Under the pieces are notes generated by a model, which had not been told where the DNA came from, did not search any database, and saw only the letters and a program-made list of their open reading frames with translations. Made by a program: the position numbers and the translations under genes. 64,000 bases of DNA from Exiguobacterium sp. BMC-KP. Lineage in GTDB: Bacteria; Bacillota; Bacilli; Exiguobacteriales; Exiguobacteriaceae. Positions 36,083 through 47,139 of the stretch are shown here, piece by piece; positions within the stretch are counted from its first letter, which is position 1, and the number at the start of each line of letters is the position of its first letter. The stretch spans positions 1,178,001-1,242,000 of the forward strand of contig NZ_LGIW01000015.1 of the NCBI RefSeq assembly GCF_001275385.1, in the 5' to 3' direction.

Positions 36083-37008
36083 ACGCTTAATCGTGCATTT
36101 GCTTCTTCGCGGTCACGCGCTAATTGTTCTTTTAATTGATCGATGCCGTTAAACGCTTTTTCATCCCGTAAGTAAGCGATCCATTCAAGTGTCAGTTCTT
36201 GATCATAGAGGTCTTCGTCAAAATCAAGCAGATGCGTCTCGATACTTACGTCTCCCGTCTCATAAAACGTCGGTCGTCTCCCAACATTCGTCATCGCCTT
36301 GAACCGACGACCGTCTGCTAAGCGAACGAATGTCGCATACACACCGAGTTTCGGAATGACGTAAGAAAATTCCGGACGCATGTTGGCTGTCGGGAAGCCG
36401 ATTTGCCGTCCGCGTGCGTCACCGTGAATGATCGTTCCTTTGATTTGATAGGGTTCACCGAGCAAATGCGCAGCCTGTTCGACTTCACCTGCAGCAAGTA
36501 AACGTCGAATCCGGGTCGAACTGATTTTTTCCGCTTCTTCTTGAAATTCCGCAACGACAGTATGTGTAAACGTGTCCCGACTGTGGAAATCAAGTGTCGC
36601 CATTTTACCTGCTCCGAAGCGACCATAGGAATAATCAAATCCTGCGACAACGTGTTCTGCTCCGGATGCAATCAGATATTCGTCAACGAAGGCTTGCGGT
36701 GATAATTCCGAAAAGGGAATTGTAAACTCAATCACATAAACACGATCGGCACCGAGCTGTTCGATTTTCTCTAATTTACGTTCAAGTGGTGTGATGTAGC
36801 GGACCGGTTCATCGCCTTTACCAAGTACTTGTTTCGGATGCGGATCAAACGTCATGACAGCTAAGGGCAAGCGACGAGCCTCCGCCTCTTTGCGAGCTGC
36901 TGCGATGACCTGCTGATGCCCGAGATGTACGCCGTCAAAAAAGCCGAGTGCGACGACGGCAGGGTCTTTTTGAGGCTGTTCCGGATATGTCAAATGTATG
37001 ATGTCCAT
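36079..37008 (-). CDS. ribF: Bifunctional riboflavin kinase / FAD synthetase
   Basis: Converts riboflavin to FMN and then FAD. 309 residues. N-terminal FAD-synthetase domain with nucleotidyltransferase motif GFFDGVHLGHQQVI (about 22-35) and SSTRIRRLLAAGEV; C-terminal flavokinase domain (about 185-305) with GRQIGFPTANM and IETHLLDFDEDLY. It lies 16 nt downstream of truB and is presumably cotranscribed with it. B. subtilis calls this gene ribC. Confidence 0.97.
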   Translation of the reverse strand: MDIIHLTYPEQPQKDPAVVALGFFDGVHLGHQQVIAAARKEAEARRLPLAVMTFDPHPKQVLGKGDEPVRYITPLERKLEKIEQLGADRVYVIEFTIPFSELSPQAFVDEYLIASGAEHVVAGFDYSYGRFGAGKMATLDFHSRDTFTHTVVAEFQEEAEKISSTRIRRLLAAGEVEQAAHLLGEPYQIKGTIIHGDARGRQIGFPTANMRPEFSYVIPKLGVYATFVRLADGRRFKAMTNVGRRPTFYETGDVSIETHLLDFDEDLYDQELTLEWIAYLRDEKAFNGIDQLKEQLARDREEANARLSV

Positions 37009-37024
37009 GATGCTCTCTCCGATC

Positions 37025-37933
37025 TTAATCGATTTGTAGCATGACCTCGACGCGTGCTACCTGTTCTTCTGGAAGACGTCGATATAGCGCTAAAGGTACG
37101 TCTTCTTCATTATAGACAGTAAACAGCTCGAATTCGACTGGAATGCTCGTCAGCTTCGCTCCATTTAAGACACGCTGTGCTGTCGACGCATCGACCGTCA
37201 AGCGTGGCCATTTTTGAATGACGTGTTCAATCGGTAGAACGTGTTGCATCCGTTCTTCAACCGTCTCATACGATTCAAGCGTCTCAAGTGTCACGGTATC
37301 CGTCTCAGCGATGGCACCAGAGCTTGTCCGGCGTAGTTCACTCATGTGTGCCGCGTAACCAAGTCGTTCTCCGATCTCGACCGCTAATGTCCGAATATAC
37401 GTCCCTTTTCCACAAGCGATATCAAGACGGAAGCGACAGAGACCGTCTTCAAATACAATATCTGATGTTCGTTCTAGTCGATCGATGCGGACGATGCGCG
37501 TCGGACGCTCAACTTCAATTCCTTTTCGGGCATATTCATATAATTTTTTCCCATTCACTTTAACAGCTGAATAATATGGTGGTGTCTGCTCGATCTCTCC
37601 TGTCAATTGAGTCAAGATGTCCGCAATTGCTTCCTCGGTAATACTTCCCGGTTCAACCGCTGTTTCGCGAACTGTTTCTCCGTGCGCATCTTCCGTTGTC
37701 GTCGCAAAGCCGATCGTCACTTCCGCTGCGTAGCGCTTTCCTTCATCCGTGATGAAGCGGGCAAGCTTCGTCGCTCGACCAAGACAAATCGGTAAGACTC
37801 CCGTTACTTCCGGGTCGAGTGTCCCTGTATGTCCAACTTTTTTCGTCTGAAACAAGCGACGTAGACGAAAGACACAATCGTGACTCGTCATACCCGCTGG
37901 TTTATCTAACGGTAATACTCCGATGGGTTCCAC
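37025..37933 (-). CDS. truB: tRNA pseudouridine(55) synthase
   Basis: Makes pseudouridine 55 in the T-loop of tRNAs. 302 residues. N-terminal GVLPLDKPAGMTSHDCV, catalytic aspartate in KVGHTGTLDPEVTGVLPICLG (about residue 40), RFRLDIACGKGTYIRTLA and a C-terminal PUA-like domain. The start is GTG (37933) 7 nt after GGAGGA, giving MEPIGVLPLDKP. A terminator-like hairpin separates it from rbfA. Confidence 0.96.
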   Translation of the reverse strand: MEPIGVLPLDKPAGMTSHDCVFRLRRLFQTKKVGHTGTLDPEVTGVLPICLGRATKLARFITDEGKRYAAEVTIGFATTTEDAHGETVRETAVEPGSITEEAIADILTQLTGEIEQTPPYYSAVKVNGKKLYEYARKGIEVERPTRIVRIDRLERTSDIVFEDGLCRFRLDIACGKGTYIRTLAVEIGERLGYAAHMSELRRTSSGAIAETDTVTLETLESYETVEERMQHVLPIEHVIQKWPRLTVDASTAQRVLNGAKLTSIPVEFELFTVYNEEDVPLALYRRLPEEQVARVEVMLQID

Positions 37934-37946
37934 GTTATTTCCTCCT

Positions 37947-37977
37947 TGAAAAAAGGCAACCACACACGTGGCTGCCT
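37947..37977 (-). terminator. Intra-operon terminator between rbfA and truB
   Basis: AGGCAGCCAC with GTGGTTGCCT (one mismatch), 4-nt loop, followed on the minus strand by TTTTTTC, 7 nt past the rbfA stop and 14 nt before the truB start. There is no room for a promoter between them. Confidence 0.8.
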
Positions 37978-37983
37978 TAGGTG

Positions 37984-38325
37984 TTAATCTTTGTTCAAAT
38001 TCCGAAGCAACTCATCAATGCGTGATCCGTACTCGACAGAAGAATCGACCTCGAACAATAGTTCAGGTGTTTTCCGTAGACGAATCCGTGATCCGATTTC
38101 CTTGCGCATAAAGCCTTTTGATCTTTCAAGACCGATGCGCGCATCCTCACGTGCTTTATCGTCACCGAGGACCGAGTAGAAGATCGTCGCTTGTTGTAAG
38201 TCTCCTGTCACTTCGACACCTGTGACGGTAATCGTCTTGACGCGAGGATCCTTGACATCTTTGATGAGCAGTTGCGTAATTTCCTTACGCATCTGTTCGG
38301 CGACACGATTCGAGCGTAAACTCAT
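37984..38325 (-). CDS. rbfA: Ribosome-binding factor A
   Basis: 113 residues, KH-fold protein that helps mature the 16S rRNA 5' end on the 30S subunit and matters in cold adaptation. MSLRSNRVAEQMRKEI, DPRVKTITVTGVEVTGDLQQATIFYSV and KGFMRKEIGSRIRLRKTPEL follow the family pattern. GGAGGG precedes the ATG. It is next to infB, the usual partner. Confidence 0.97.
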   Translation of the reverse strand: MSLRSNRVAEQMRKEITQLLIKDVKDPRVKTITVTGVEVTGDLQQATIFYSVLGDDKAREDARIGLERSKGFMRKEIGSRIRLRKTPELLFEVDSSVEYGSRIDELLRNLNKD

Positions 38326-38364
38326 AGTTATTCCCTCCAGTTCGGAAGAATGGATTCCGTTCTG

Positions 38365-40536
38365 TTACTTCCGTTTAACTTCTTCCATGATGAACGCTTC
38401 GATGACATCATCAACTTTGATATCATCATATTTTTCAATCTTAATTCCACACTCATAGCCAGTAGCGACTTCTTTGACATCATCTTTGAAACGACGAAGT
38501 GTATCGAGTTTTCCTTCGTAGATGACGATACTGTCACGTACGACACGGACGCCTGCATCACGTGTTAACTTACCTTCCGTGACATATCCACCTGCGATCG
38601 TACCGACTTTCGATACTTTGATGACATCGCGGACTTCAGCTTGACCGATGATTTTCTCAACGAATTCAGGATCAAGAAGACCTTTCATCGCTTGCTCGAT
38701 TTCTTCGATTGCGTTATAGATGATCCGATGAAGACGAATTTCGACTTTTTCCTGATCCGCCATCGATTTGGCGTTACCATCTGGCCGGACGTTGAATCCG
38801 ATGATGATCGCATTCGCTGCCGAAGCAAGGATGACGTCACCTTCCGTGATAGCACCGACACCTGAGTGTACGATGTTAATTTTAACACCTTCGACATCAA
38901 TTTTCTTCAATGAACCGGCTAAGGCTTCAACTGAACCTTGAACGTCACCTTTGATGATGATGTTAAGGTCTTTGACTTCGCCTTCTTTAATGCGGTCGAA
39001 GAGATCTTCTAAGCTGACTTTCGCCGAATCACGACGTTGTGCTTCGATTTCACGTTGGTAACGCGCTTCACCGATTTGACGAGCTTTTTTCTCATCTTCG
39101 AATGCGAAGAATTGATCGCCTGCTTTCGGTACGTCGTTTAAACCTGTGATTTCGATTGGCGTCGATGGTCCAACTTCTTTAACACGACGACCGATATCGT
39201 TGACCATTGCCCGGATACGACCGAACGTATGACCGACAACGATTGGATCCCCAACACGGAGTGTACCGTGTTGAACGAGAAGCGTTGCAACTGGTCCACG
39301 TCCTTTATCGAGTTTCGCCTCGATGACTGTACCACGACCATGCATTTCTGGTGTTGATTTATATTCTTGAACTTCTGAAACGAGAAGAATCATTTCGAGC
39401 AATTCATCGATTCCGTCACCTTTAAGTGCTGAAACCGGTACGAAGATCGTATCGCCACCCCAGTCTTCTGCAACGAGTTCGAACTCTGTCAATTCTTGTT
39501 TGACACGGTCTGGGTTAGCACCCTCTTTGTCCATCTTGTTGACAGCTACGATGATTGGAACACCAGCTGCTTTCGCGTGGCTGATTGCTTCTTCCGTTTG
39601 TGGCATGACACCATCATCCGCTGCAACGACGATGATCGCGATATCCGTGACATCTGCTCCACGTGCACGCATTGTTGTAAATGCCGCGTGACCTGGTGTA
39701 TCAAGGAATGTGATTTTCTTACCGTCGATTTCAACTTGGTACGCACCGATGTGCTGTGTGATCCCGCCGGCTTCGCCTGCAGTGACCTTCGTGTTACGGA
39801 TTGAATCGAGCAAAGTCGTTTTACCGTGGTCGACGTGTCCCATGATCGTAACGACCGGTGGACGCTCAGACAATTCGTACTGGTCGAGGTTCAATTCGTA
39901 TTGATCAAAGTCCGTCTCATCGACTTGGACTGTCTTTTCGACTTCAAAACCGAACTCTGTTGCAAGCAGTTCAACTGTTTCGTCATCGAGATCTTGGTTG
40001 ATCGTCGCCATGACACCGAGACCCATCAATTTCATAATCAATTCATTCGGTTTTTTCGCCATTTTTTCAGCAAGTTCACCGACTGTCAAGTTGTCAGAGT
40101 ATTGAACGACGTTTGCCATCGCCTCTTCTTGTGCCCGACGAGCTGCTTTCCGTTGACTCGACTTCGAGTTCGGATCCGCTACTTCGAGTTTACGTGGTTC
40201 TGCTTTCTTTTGGTTCGGACGACGTTTGCCGCCACGGTTGTTACGGTTGCCGAATTCTGGGCGTCCGCCTTTGCTGTTACGTGATTGGTTACCTGCTGGT
40301 TTGTTTGTACTTCCTGGTCGGTTCGGTTTATTATCTGATTTCACTTGTTTTGGAGCCTCCGTCTTTTGAGCCCGATATTTCTCGGGATTAAATACTTGAT
40401 CGAGTTGCTGTACTGTCTGTTCATCTAATACTGCCATGTGATTCTTGACTGGTTTCTCCAGCTTTTCAAGCTGGGTGATGACCTGCTTACTTGTTACGTT
40501 TTGTTCCTTGGCGAATTCGTATACACGTTTACCCAA
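38365..40536 (-). CDS. infB: Translation initiation factor IF-2
   Basis: GTPase that brings initiator tRNA to the 30S subunit. 723 residues: an N-terminal IF2N domain ([19 protein letters not shown]), a basic Asn/Lys/Arg-rich linker (about 60-140), a second IF2N domain, then the G domain with P-loop GHVDHGKTT (about 232-240), DTPGHAAFT and NKMDKEG, and domains II-IV. The start is TTG at 40536, placed 6-7 nt after GGAGGTG; it gives [11 protein letters not shown], the usual beginning. An earlier in-frame TTG at 40551 falls within the ribosome binding site. Confidence 0.97.
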   Translation of the reverse strand: MGKRVYEFAKEQNVTSKQVITQLEKLEKPVKNHMAVLDEQTVQQLDQVFNPEKYRAQKTEAPKQVKSDNKPNRPGSTNKPAGNQSRNSKGGRPEFGNRNNRGGKRRPNQKKAEPRKLEVADPNSKSSQRKAARRAQEEAMANVVQYSDNLTVGELAEKMAKKPNELIMKLMGLGVMATINQDLDDETVELLATEFGFEVEKTVQVDETDFDQYELNLDQYELSERPPVVTIMGHVDHGKTTLLDSIRNTKVTAGEAGGITQHIGAYQVEIDGKKITFLDTPGHAAFTTMRARGADVTDIAIIVVAADDGVMPQTEEAISHAKAAGVPIIVAVNKMDKEGANPDRVKQELTEFELVAEDWGGDTIFVPVSALKGDGIDELLEMILLVSEVQEYKSTPEMHGRGTVIEAKLDKGRGPVATLLVQHGTLRVGDPIVVGHTFGRIRAMVNDIGRRVKEVGPSTPIEITGLNDVPKAGDQFFAFEDEKKARQIGEARYQREIEAQRRDSAKVSLEDLFDRIKEGEVKDLNIIIKGDVQGSVEALAGSLKKIDVEGVKINIVHSGVGAITEGDVILASAANAIIIGFNVRPDGNAKSMADQEKVEIRLHRIIYNAIEEIEQAMKGLLDPEFVEKIIGQAEVRDVIKVSKVGTIAGGYVTEGKLTRDAGVRVVRDSIVIYEGKLDTLRRFKDDVKEVATGYECGIKIEKYDDIKVDDVIEAFIMEEVKRK

Positions 40537-40551
40537 AGGATCCACCTCCAA

Positions 40552-40854
40552 TTAGTCGTTCGAGAGGAGTTCAGTTAGCTTTTTCGCAAATCCGGCTTCA
40601 TTGACTGACACGACAACACGCGCATCCTTTCCTAATGCTTGACCGAGAATCGTCCGGTCGGCGACTTCTAGGTAAGGAACTTGATAACTCGTACATTTAT
40701 CTGTGACTTTCTTACGCGTGGCAGCCCCCGCATCTGCTGCTAAGAGAACAAGCTTCGCTTGTCCTCCTCGTACTTCTTTCAGTACGAGTTCTTCTCCAGT
40801 CGTCACTTTCCTAGCTCGATTCGCGAGACCGAGAAGGGATTCCCATTTACTCAT
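40552..40854 (-). CDS. ylxQ: L7Ae-family ribosomal protein YlxQ
   Basis: 100 residues, L7Ae/L30e RNA-binding fold: [37 protein letters not shown]. Homologues bind K-turn RNA; the target of YlxQ is uncertain. It overlaps ylxR by 8 nt and ends just before infB, the standard order. GGGAGGT precedes the ATG. Confidence 0.93.
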   Translation of the reverse strand: MSKWESLLGLANRARKVTTGEELVLKEVRGGQAKLVLLAADAGAATRKKVTDKCTSYQVPYLEVADRTILGQALGKDARVVVSVNEAGFAKKLTELLSND

Positions 40855-41116
40855 GCGTACCTCCCGCGAGTTCTAGCAATTCATCGTATAAGGCATCTGT
40901 CGTCTTGACCTTCAAATGATGATCGAGCGTCCGTTTTTTCTTCGCCGTCGCAATGACTGCCGCATCTTTTGATAAATAGGCACCCCGCCCATTCATCTTA
41001 CCATTTAAATCGATGACGACCTCTTGTTCAGGTGTCCGGACGACACGAATTAATTCTTTTTTCGGTTTCATTTCTTGTGTGATGACACACTTGCGTAATG
41101 GTACCTTTTTTTGCAC
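40847..41116 (-). CDS. ylxR: YlxR (DUF448), RNase P modulator
   Basis: 89 residues of DUF448/Ylx[23 protein letters not shown] and GRGAYLSKD are the family hallmarks (CxxC is absent; a single Cys is seen). Recent work in B. subtilis links the protein (RnpM) to RNase P RNA. Start is GTG with GAGGAA 8 nt upstream, 3 nt after the nusA stop. Confidence 0.92.
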   Translation of the reverse strand: MQKKVPLRKCVITQEMKPKKELIRVVRTPEQEVVIDLNGKMNGRGAYLSKDAAVIATAKKKRTLDHHLKVKTTDALYDELLELAGGTHE

Positions 41117-41119
41117 GAA

Positions 41120-42229
41120 TTATTCCTCGCCTTCAACTTGGACCGCTTCTACTGTCGGCTCTTCCGTTGCGAAGACATCTTCGAGATCCATCGATTCTGC
41201 TTCAGACTCACTCTTGATGTCGATCTTCCATCCTGTCAATTTTGCTGCAAGACGCGCGTTTTGACCACGCTTCCCGATTGCAAGTGACAGTTGGAAATCT
41301 GGAACAACGACGATCGTTGCCTTCGCTGGTTCGTTGACATAAACAGCAACGACTTGAGCAGGGCTGAGTGCATTCGCGACATATTCTTTCGGATCATCCG
41401 AGTAACGAACGATATCGATTTTTTCTCCGTTCAGATCATTGACGATACGCTGAACACGTGCGCCTTTTTGTCCGACACATGCACCAACTGGATCGATGTC
41501 ATCCGCTGCGACTGCGATTTTCGAGCGGTCGCCCGCTTCACGTGCAACAGATTTAACTTCGACTTCGCCACTTGAAATTTCCGGTACTTCGATTTCAAAG
41601 AGACGTTTTAAGAGACCTGGGTGTGTCCGTGATACGAGAATCGAGGCACCTGATCCTTTGACCATTGGATCAACTTTCGTGACGTACACTTTAATGCGAT
41701 CACGAATCCCGAAACGTTCATTCGGCATTTGCTCGTGTGTCGTCAAGACGGCTTCGATACCTTCTAGGTTCACGTACAAGTTCCGTGCATCTTGACGTTC
41801 GACGATACCCGTCATGATTTCATCTTCACGATCCGCGAAGTGATTATAGATGCGTTCGCGTTCTGCTTCACGCATTTTTTGTGTGACGATCTGTTTCGCC
41901 GTTTGTGCCGCAACACGACCAAAGTCGCCTGGCGTCACTTCGACTTTATGGAAATCGCCGAGTTCATAGGTTGGATCGATTTCATGTGCTTCTTCAAGCG
42001 AGAGTTGCTCTTCCGGTTGCGTCAATCGTTCAACGACTTCCTTAAGCGCGAAGACACGAATATCTCCTGTCTGCTGGTCGAATTCGACCTTTACAGCCTC
42101 CGACTCTTTTCCGAAGTTACGTCGGTACGCTGAAATCAATGCCTGTTCGAGCGCATCGATGATGATATTCTTATCAATTTCCTTCTCTTTCGCGATTTGA
42201 TTGATCGCCTCGAGTAACTGTGGTCCCAT
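41120..42229 (-). CDS. nusA: Transcription termination/antitermination factor NusA
   Basis: 369 residues. N-terminal RNA-polymerase-binding domain (about 1-125), S1 domain (about 135-200, DEIMTGIVERQDARNLYVNLEGIEAVL), two KH domains (GACVGQKGARVQRIVNDLNGEKIDIV and LAIGKRGQNARLAAKLTGWKIDI) and a short acidic tail; the C-terminal repeats of E. coli NusA are absent, as in Bacillus. It stimulates pausing and intrinsic termination. The hairpin before rimP could be its autoregulatory target. Confidence 0.97.
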   Translation of the reverse strand: MGPQLLEAINQIAKEKEIDKNIIIDALEQALISAYRRNFGKESEAVKVEFDQQTGDIRVFALKEVVERLTQPEEQLSLEEAHEIDPTYELGDFHKVEVTPGDFGRVAAQTAKQIVTQKMREAERERIYNHFADREDEIMTGIVERQDARNLYVNLEGIEAVLTTHEQMPNERFGIRDRIKVYVTKVDPMVKGSGASILVSRTHPGLLKRLFEIEVPEISSGEVEVKSVAREAGDRSKIAVAADDIDPVGACVGQKGARVQRIVNDLNGEKIDIVRYSDDPKEYVANALSPAQVVAVYVNEPAKATIVVVPDFQLSLAIGKRGQNARLAAKLTGWKIDIKSESEAESMDLEDVFATEEPTVEAVQVEGEE

Positions 42230-42246
42230 CGTTCTCTTCCTTTCCG

Positions 42247-42714
42247 TCAGAACATTACCGCAAGTCGCGCAAGTGCAATCTTGTCGACCGGTATCTCAAT
42301 TTTCAATTTTCTTGTTTTGACACGCACTTCGATTTCAAGCATCTCAGGTGTGTACGATAGCAACGTTCCCTCGAATTCAACTGCATTCTTCACTGGATCG
42401 TGCGTTTTGATGTACACATGTTTCCCGATTGCTTTTTCGAAATCCTCGTCTTTCTTCAGTGGACGTTCCGCTCCTGGACTAGCGACGTCGAGGTAATACG
42501 GCTCGTCGATCGGATCATTATCATTCAATGCTTCCGATAACTGTTCATTGATTTTGACGCAGTCTTCAAGATCTACGCCACCCTCTTTGTCGATGGAGAC
42601 ACGTAGGAACCAATCCGCCCCTTCTTTGACGAATTCAACGTCGACTAGCTCCATCCCCTCTCGTTCGACGATTGGTTTTGCGAGCGCTTCGACCTTTTCC
42701 GTTACGTTCGTCAT
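42247..42714 (-). CDS. rimP: Ribosome maturation factor RimP
   Basis: 155 residues, assists assembly of the 30S 3' domain. EREGMELVDVEFVKEGADWFLRVSIDKEGGVDLEDCVKI and YYLDVASPGAERPL are conserved. Two in-frame ATGs occur; the second (42714) was chosen because AAGGAGG lies 6 nt before it and touches the first. It opens the rimP-nusA-ylxR-ylxQ-infB-rbfA-truB-ribF cluster, behind a hairpin leader. Confidence 0.96.
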   Translation of the reverse strand: MTNVTEKVEALAKPIVEREGMELVDVEFVKEGADWFLRVSIDKEGGVDLEDCVKINEQLSEALNDNDPIDEPYYLDVASPGAERPLKKDEDFEKAIGKHVYIKTHDPVKNAVEFEGTLLSYTPEMLEIEVRVKTRKLKIEIPVDKIALARLAVMF

Positions 42715-42734
42715 CTTCATCCTCCTTCAAAAAA

Positions 42735-42767
42735 CAAACAAGAAAGGAGCAGGTCCCCCTACTCCTT
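42735..42767 (-). terminator. Terminator/attenuator between polC and rimP
   Basis: AAGGAG-T-AGG with CCT-G-CTCCTT (9 bp around a mismatch, GGGA loop), then TTCTTGTTTGTTTTTT on the minus strand, ending at the rimP ribosome binding site. The candidate promoter at 42801-42809 lies upstream of it, so rimP transcripts would have to read through. Confidence 0.75.
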
Positions 42768-42800
42768 CCAAGTCGTAGTATAAAAAACATTTCCTCACTC

Positions 42801-42809
42801 AATATAGCA
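42801..42809 (-). promoter_or_regulatory. Extended -10 promoter for the rimP-nusA operon
   Basis: TGC followed by TATATT on the minus strand, 35 nt past the polC stop and 34 nt before the hairpin; the -35 is poor. The same TGCTATATT appears in the rpsB promoter. Confidence 0.42.
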
Positions 42810-42843
42810 TAGGAAAGCGCTCAAAGCAAGTGTTCCTAAGGGC

Positions 42844-45800
42844 TTACAAGTCGAACAAGGAGAGCTGATTCTCGTCTGGTAACCCTTCGAGACAACCCAG
42901 GTTATCGAGGGTCTCGATGATGGATTTCGACAACTTCGCGCGTTTTTGAAGGTCTTCCTTCGAGAGGAATTCTCCGCCTTTACGTGCTTCGACGATTTGC
43001 TTCGCAGCGTTCGTCCCAAGACCTGTCACGGCATCAAACGGCGGTAACAATGTATCCCCATCAATCAAGAATTCTGATGCGCTCGAACGGTAGAGATCGA
43101 CTTTCTGGAATGTAAAGCCGCGTTCAATCATCTCGAGCGCAATTTCAAGGACTGTATACAAGCCTTTATCCTTCGCCGTCGCTTCAAAACCTTTATCCTT
43201 AATGTCTTGTAAGACTTTACGAACGGCAGCAGAGCCCTTATTCATCGCACCGATATCAAAGTCACCCGCACGTACCGTAAAGTACGAAGCATAGTAATAC
43301 ATCGGATGGTGAACTTTATAGTAAGCAATCCGAACCGCCATCAAGACGTAAGCGGCAGCGTGGGCTTTTGGGAACATGTACTTGATTTTCTTGCAAGAGT
43401 CGATGTACCAGAGTGGCACGTCGTTCTCGATCATCGCCTCTTCCATATCAATCGAGAGCCCTTTCCCTTTACGGACCGACTCCATGATCTTAAAGGCAAG
43501 CGACGGTTCAAGACCGGCATAGATCAAGTAGACCATGATGTCATCTCGACAACCGATGACGTCTTTTAACTCACATGTTCCGTTGTAAATCAGTTCACTT
43601 GCATTTCCAAGCCAGACATCCGTTCCGTGTGAGAGTCCAGAAATCTGAACAAGTTCCGAGAACGTCGTCGGTTTTGTCTCCTCTAGCATTTGGCGAACGA
43701 ACTTAGTCCCAAACTCCGGAATACCGAGCGTTCCTGTTTTTGAATCAATCTGCTCAGGTGTCACACCGATTGATTCCGTCGAACTGAAGATTTTCATGAC
43801 TTCTGGGTCATCAACAGGAATCGTCTTTGGGTCACGTCCTGATAAATCTTGTAGCATCCGAATCATTGTCGGATCATCGTGACCGAGGATATCGAGTTTG
43901 AGTAAGTTATCGTGAATCGAGTGGAAATCGAAGTGTGTCGTTTTCCATTCAGAACCCATGTCATCCGCTGGATATTGAATCGGACTGATATCGTAGATGT
44001 CCATGTAGTCCGGTACGACGATGATTCCGCCTGGGTGTTGTCCGGTTGTTCGTTTGACACCGGTGACTCCGCTAACGAGACGATCGACTTCCGCATTCCG
44101 GTACGTCAACTCATTCTCTGACTGATACCCTTTGACATATCCATACGCTGTTTTCTCGGCAATCGTTCCGATCGTTCCGGCACGATAGACGTAATCGTCA
44201 CCGAACAGGACTTTCGTATAAGCATGCGCTTGCGGCTGATATTCCCCACTGAAGTTCAAATCGATATCTGGTACTTTATCCCCTTTAAAACCAAGGAATG
44301 TCTCAAACGGAATATCATGACCGTCTTTAAATAGCGGAATATCACATTTCGAACACGATTTGTCCGGTAAATCAAATCCTGAACCGACGGAACCGTCATC
44401 AAAGAATTCTGATTCCTTACAATTCGGACAGACATAATGCGGAGGTAATGGATTAACTTCCGTGATTTCCGTCATCGTCGCAACAAGGCTCGATCCGACC
44501 GACCCCCGTGAACCGACCAAATAACCATCGTCGAGTGACTTTTTAACGAGCTTGTGCGAAATCAGATAAATAACGGCGAATCCGTGACCAATAATCGACT
44601 TCAGCTCTTTTTCAAGTCGTGCTTCGACAATTTCGGGTAATGTCTCCCCATAAATCCGATGTGCCATATCATATGACAAGTTTCGGACTTCTTCATCTGC
44701 GCCTTCAATCTTTGGTGTATACAAATCTTTTGGAATGATGTCGATATTCTCGAACTGTTCCGCGACGGCTTGACTATTCGTGATGACGAGACGTTCCGAC
44801 ACATCTGGTCCGAGGAACTTGAAGTCGTCCATCATTTCCTTCGTCGTGCGGAAATGAGCTGGTGGCAATTGTTTCCGCATATTCAACATGTTCGCTCCGC
44901 CTTGTGTCCGAATCAAAATCTCTCGGTACGTCGCGTCATGCTGATCGAGGTAATGCACATTCCCTGTCGCGACCGGTAAGATATCATGTTCTTCTGCGAC
45001 GCGGATGATTTTCTTGATCAGTTCACGCAGTTCAAGTTCATTCTGAACGATTTCCCGTTCAATCAAATGACCGTACATCGCGGGTGGCTGAATCTCGATG
45101 AAATCATAGAACTGCATGACCTTCGCTAAATCCTCATCCGATTTATTCAGGGCAGCATCAAAGACTTCGCCGTTATCGCATGCAGAACCGATGATTAATC
45201 CATCACGGTGCGCGACGAGTTGTGAACGTGGTGTTCGCACGACACGGTGAACGTGTTTCGTGTGGGCAAGCGAAATCAATTGGTACAAATTCTTCAAGCC
45301 CGTCCGGTTTTTCGCGTAAACCGTCGCATGGTATGGTCGTGCCCGCGAGATATCTTTCCCCATCTCCCGGTTAAGTGAGGCATGAGTCTTCATGTCGAAC
45401 ATCTCATCCGCCATTTGAAGCAATTTGACCATCAAATATCCCGTCGCTTCCGCGTCATAGATGGCGCGGTGATGCTGCGTCAATTCGATGTCAAATCGTT
45501 TCGCGAGTGTATTCAATCGGTGGTTTTTTAATGTCGGCATCAACACACGCGCTAGTTCTAATGTATCGATGACAGGTAACAGTGACTCCTCATGACCACC
45601 AGACCGGAGCGTCGCATTTAAGAATCCAATATCAAACGAGGCGTTATGGGCAACAAGAATCGAGTCACCTGCCCAGTCCATGAATTCCTTAACGACTTGT
45701 TCTGGATCTGGTTGTCCCCGGACCATATCATCGGTAATGCCTGTCAAATCAATCGTCGTTGCCGATAGGAGATGCTTCGGATCTGCGAACGCTTCGAATT

Positions 45801-47139
45801 TATCGATGATATCGCCATCATAGATTTTGACAGCTGCGAGTTCGATGATTTTGTTGTACATCGCTGATAAACCCGTCGTCTCAACGTCAAAGACAACAAA
45901 CGTTGCGTCATCTAAATTTCGATCAATCGGATGATAAGCGACTTGCACCCCGTCATTAACGACGTTTGCTTCAATTCCGTATAGCACCTTAATATCGTTT
46001 TTCTTTCCAGCATAGTAAGCATCCGGAAAACTTTGGGCACCGGCATGATCGGTGATTGCTACAGCAGGATGTCCCCACTTTGCTGCCCGTTCAACGTATT
46101 TCGTCACGTTCATGACGGCGTCCATCTGACTCATTTGCGAGTGCGCATGTAATTCGACGCGCTTCTCACCTGCCCAAGGATCAGCTGGTGCTTCCATCTT
46201 CACTTCTGATAGTTGAGCAATCATCATACAGAGATCGCGAAGGAATGTATCGAATTCGACTCGACCTGCCGCTTGAATCCACATGCCTTTTTTGATCGCC
46301 GAGAGGATTTTAACATCCGTCTCGTCACGCGCGAACATCTTGACGACAAGCGAGTCCGTATAATCCGTCATCTTAAACGTAAAGATCGTCTTCCCGCTTC
46401 GTAGTTCACGACTTTCTGCTGAGAAGACGAGACCACGAATGGCAATTCGTCGCTCTTCGTCCTGAATCGTCTTGATTGGGACAATCTCATCTTGAATCGG
46501 TTTCCCGATTCGGATATCGACAGGACCTTCATCATCATCTCGTGTCTGCTCCCGTTTAAATTGCAATTCGAGCATCCGCTTTGCTTCTTCCATGTCTTCC
46601 TGCTTCACCTGATTGCGCAACTCTTCTTGTTTCGACTCGTTAATCTGAACAATCGGTTCACAGTTGAACTTCGGGAATCCGTAAGCACTATAGAGTAACT
46701 GTAACTCACCACATAGGCTACTTTTCAAGAAACCTGCTTCTGGTTCACTCCGGACTGGAATGAATAATTTCTGTTCTTTGAACTCTGGTAAGACACGTCC
46801 AAGTTGAGTTCGCATCGCTGATGAAACATCCGCGAGATCCTGAACGACATATGGCCAGTAGTCATGATACATACGCTCGTCTGGACGGCTATCTGCATGC
46901 AATATGATTTTGACTTCGGCAAATTGTTGATACCGACTGACTAAACGACTCGTGAAGAGTTGATAGACGTTTTGTGGTAAAACGTGTGGCAAGCGGATCT
47001 CAAATGTCCACGTGGCTTTAGCTTTATTGACGCGAAGCTTTTCGAGAACTGCTTCGTGAAAGTATTCTTCAATAATCCCGTTCGGTAATTCCAAGTCACT
47101 GAGTAACAGTGACATGCGTTGTTGTGTATCCACTCGCAA
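42844..47139 (-). CDS. polC: DNA polymerase III alpha subunit, PolC type
   Basis: Main replicative polymerase with built-in proofreading. About 1431 residues in family order: N-terminal domain, OB fold ([15 protein letters not shown], about 230), PHP domain ([16 protein letters not shown], about 335) split by a DEDD exonuclease ([11 protein letters not shown], about 420), and polymerase core ([15 protein letters not shown], about 975; zinc-binding CPNCKES and KSCSKCDIP just before). Start uncertain: no ATG with a nearby ribosome binding site exists. The frame opens at 47157; TTG 47139, GTG 47133 or ATG 47115 are possible, and alignment to B. subtilis PolC favours the first two. See the bridging hairpin upstream. 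Confidence 0.95.
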   Translation of the reverse strand: MRVDTQQRMSLLLSDLELPNGIIEEYFHEAVLEKLRVNKAKATWTFEIRLPHVLPQNVYQLFTSRLVSRYQQFAEVKIILHADSRPDERMYHDYWPYVVQDLADVSSAMRTQLGRVLPEFKEQKLFIPVRSEPEAGFLKSSLCGELQLLYSAYGFPKFNCEPIVQINESKQEELRNQVKQEDMEEAKRMLELQFKREQTRDDDEGPVDIRIGKPIQDEIVPIKTIQDEERRIAIRGLVFSAESRELRSGKTIFTFKMTDYTDSLVVKMFARDETDVKILSAIKKGMWIQAAGRVEFDTFLRDLCMMIAQLSEVKMEAPADPWAGEKRVELHAHSQMSQMDAVMNVTKYVERAAKWGHPAVAITDHAGAQSFPDAYYAGKKNDIKVLYGIEANVVNDGVQVAYHPIDRNLDDATFVVFDVETTGLSAMYNKIIELAAVKIYDGDIIDKFEAFADPKHLLSATTIDLTGITDDMVRGQPDPEQVVKEFMDWAGDSILVAHNASFDIGFLNATLRSGGHEESLLPVIDTLELARVLMPTLKNHRLNTLAKRFDIELTQHHRAIYDAEATGYLMVKLLQMADEMFDMKTHASLNREMGKDISRARPYHATVYAKNRTGLKNLYQLISLAHTKHVHRVVRTPRSQLVAHRDGLIIGSACDNGEVFDAALNKSDEDLAKVMQFYDFIEIQPPAMYGHLIEREIVQNELELRELIKKIIRVAEEHDILPVATGNVHYLDQHDATYREILIRTQGGANMLNMRKQLPPAHFRTTKEMMDDFKFLGPDVSERLVITNSQAVAEQFENIDIIPKDLYTPKIEGADEEVRNLSYDMAHRIYGETLPEIVEARLEKELKSIIGHGFAVIYLISHKLVKKSLDDGYLVGSRGSVGSSLVATMTEITEVNPLPPHYVCPNCKESEFFDDGSVGSGFDLPDKSCSKCDIPLFKDGHDIPFETFLGFKGDKVPDIDLNFSGEYQPQAHAYTKVLFGDDYVYRAGTIGTIAEKTAYGYVKGYQSENELTYRNAEVDRLVSGVTGVKRTTGQHPGGIIVVPDYMDIYDISPIQYPADDMGSEWKTTHFDFHSIHDNLLKLDILGHDDPTMIRMLQDLSGRDPKTIPVDDPEVMKIFSSTESIGVTPEQIDSKTGTLGIPEFGTKFVRQMLEETKPTTFSELVQISGLSHGTDVWLGNASELIYNGTCELKDVIGCRDDIMVYLIYAGLEPSLAFKIMESVRKGKGLSIDMEEAMIENDVPLWYIDSCKKIKYMFPKAHAAAYVLMAVRIAYYKVHHPMYYYASYFTVRAGDFDIGAMNKGSAAVRKVLQDIKDKGFEATAKDKGLYTVLEIALEMIERGFTFQKVDLYRSSASEFLIDGDTLLPPFDAVTGLGTNAAKQIVEARKGGEFLSKEDLQKRAKLSKSIIETLDNLGCLEGLPDENQLSLFDL

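Noticed and set aside
40537-40551. Upstream TTG as the infB start
   Set aside because: It lies inside the ribosome binding site sequence GGAGGTG; the next TTG has correct spacing and the family N-terminus.
42812-42825. cre-like GGAAAGCGCTCAAA after polC
   Set aside because: Several mismatches to the consensus in either orientation; rimP-nusA is not a plausible catabolite target.
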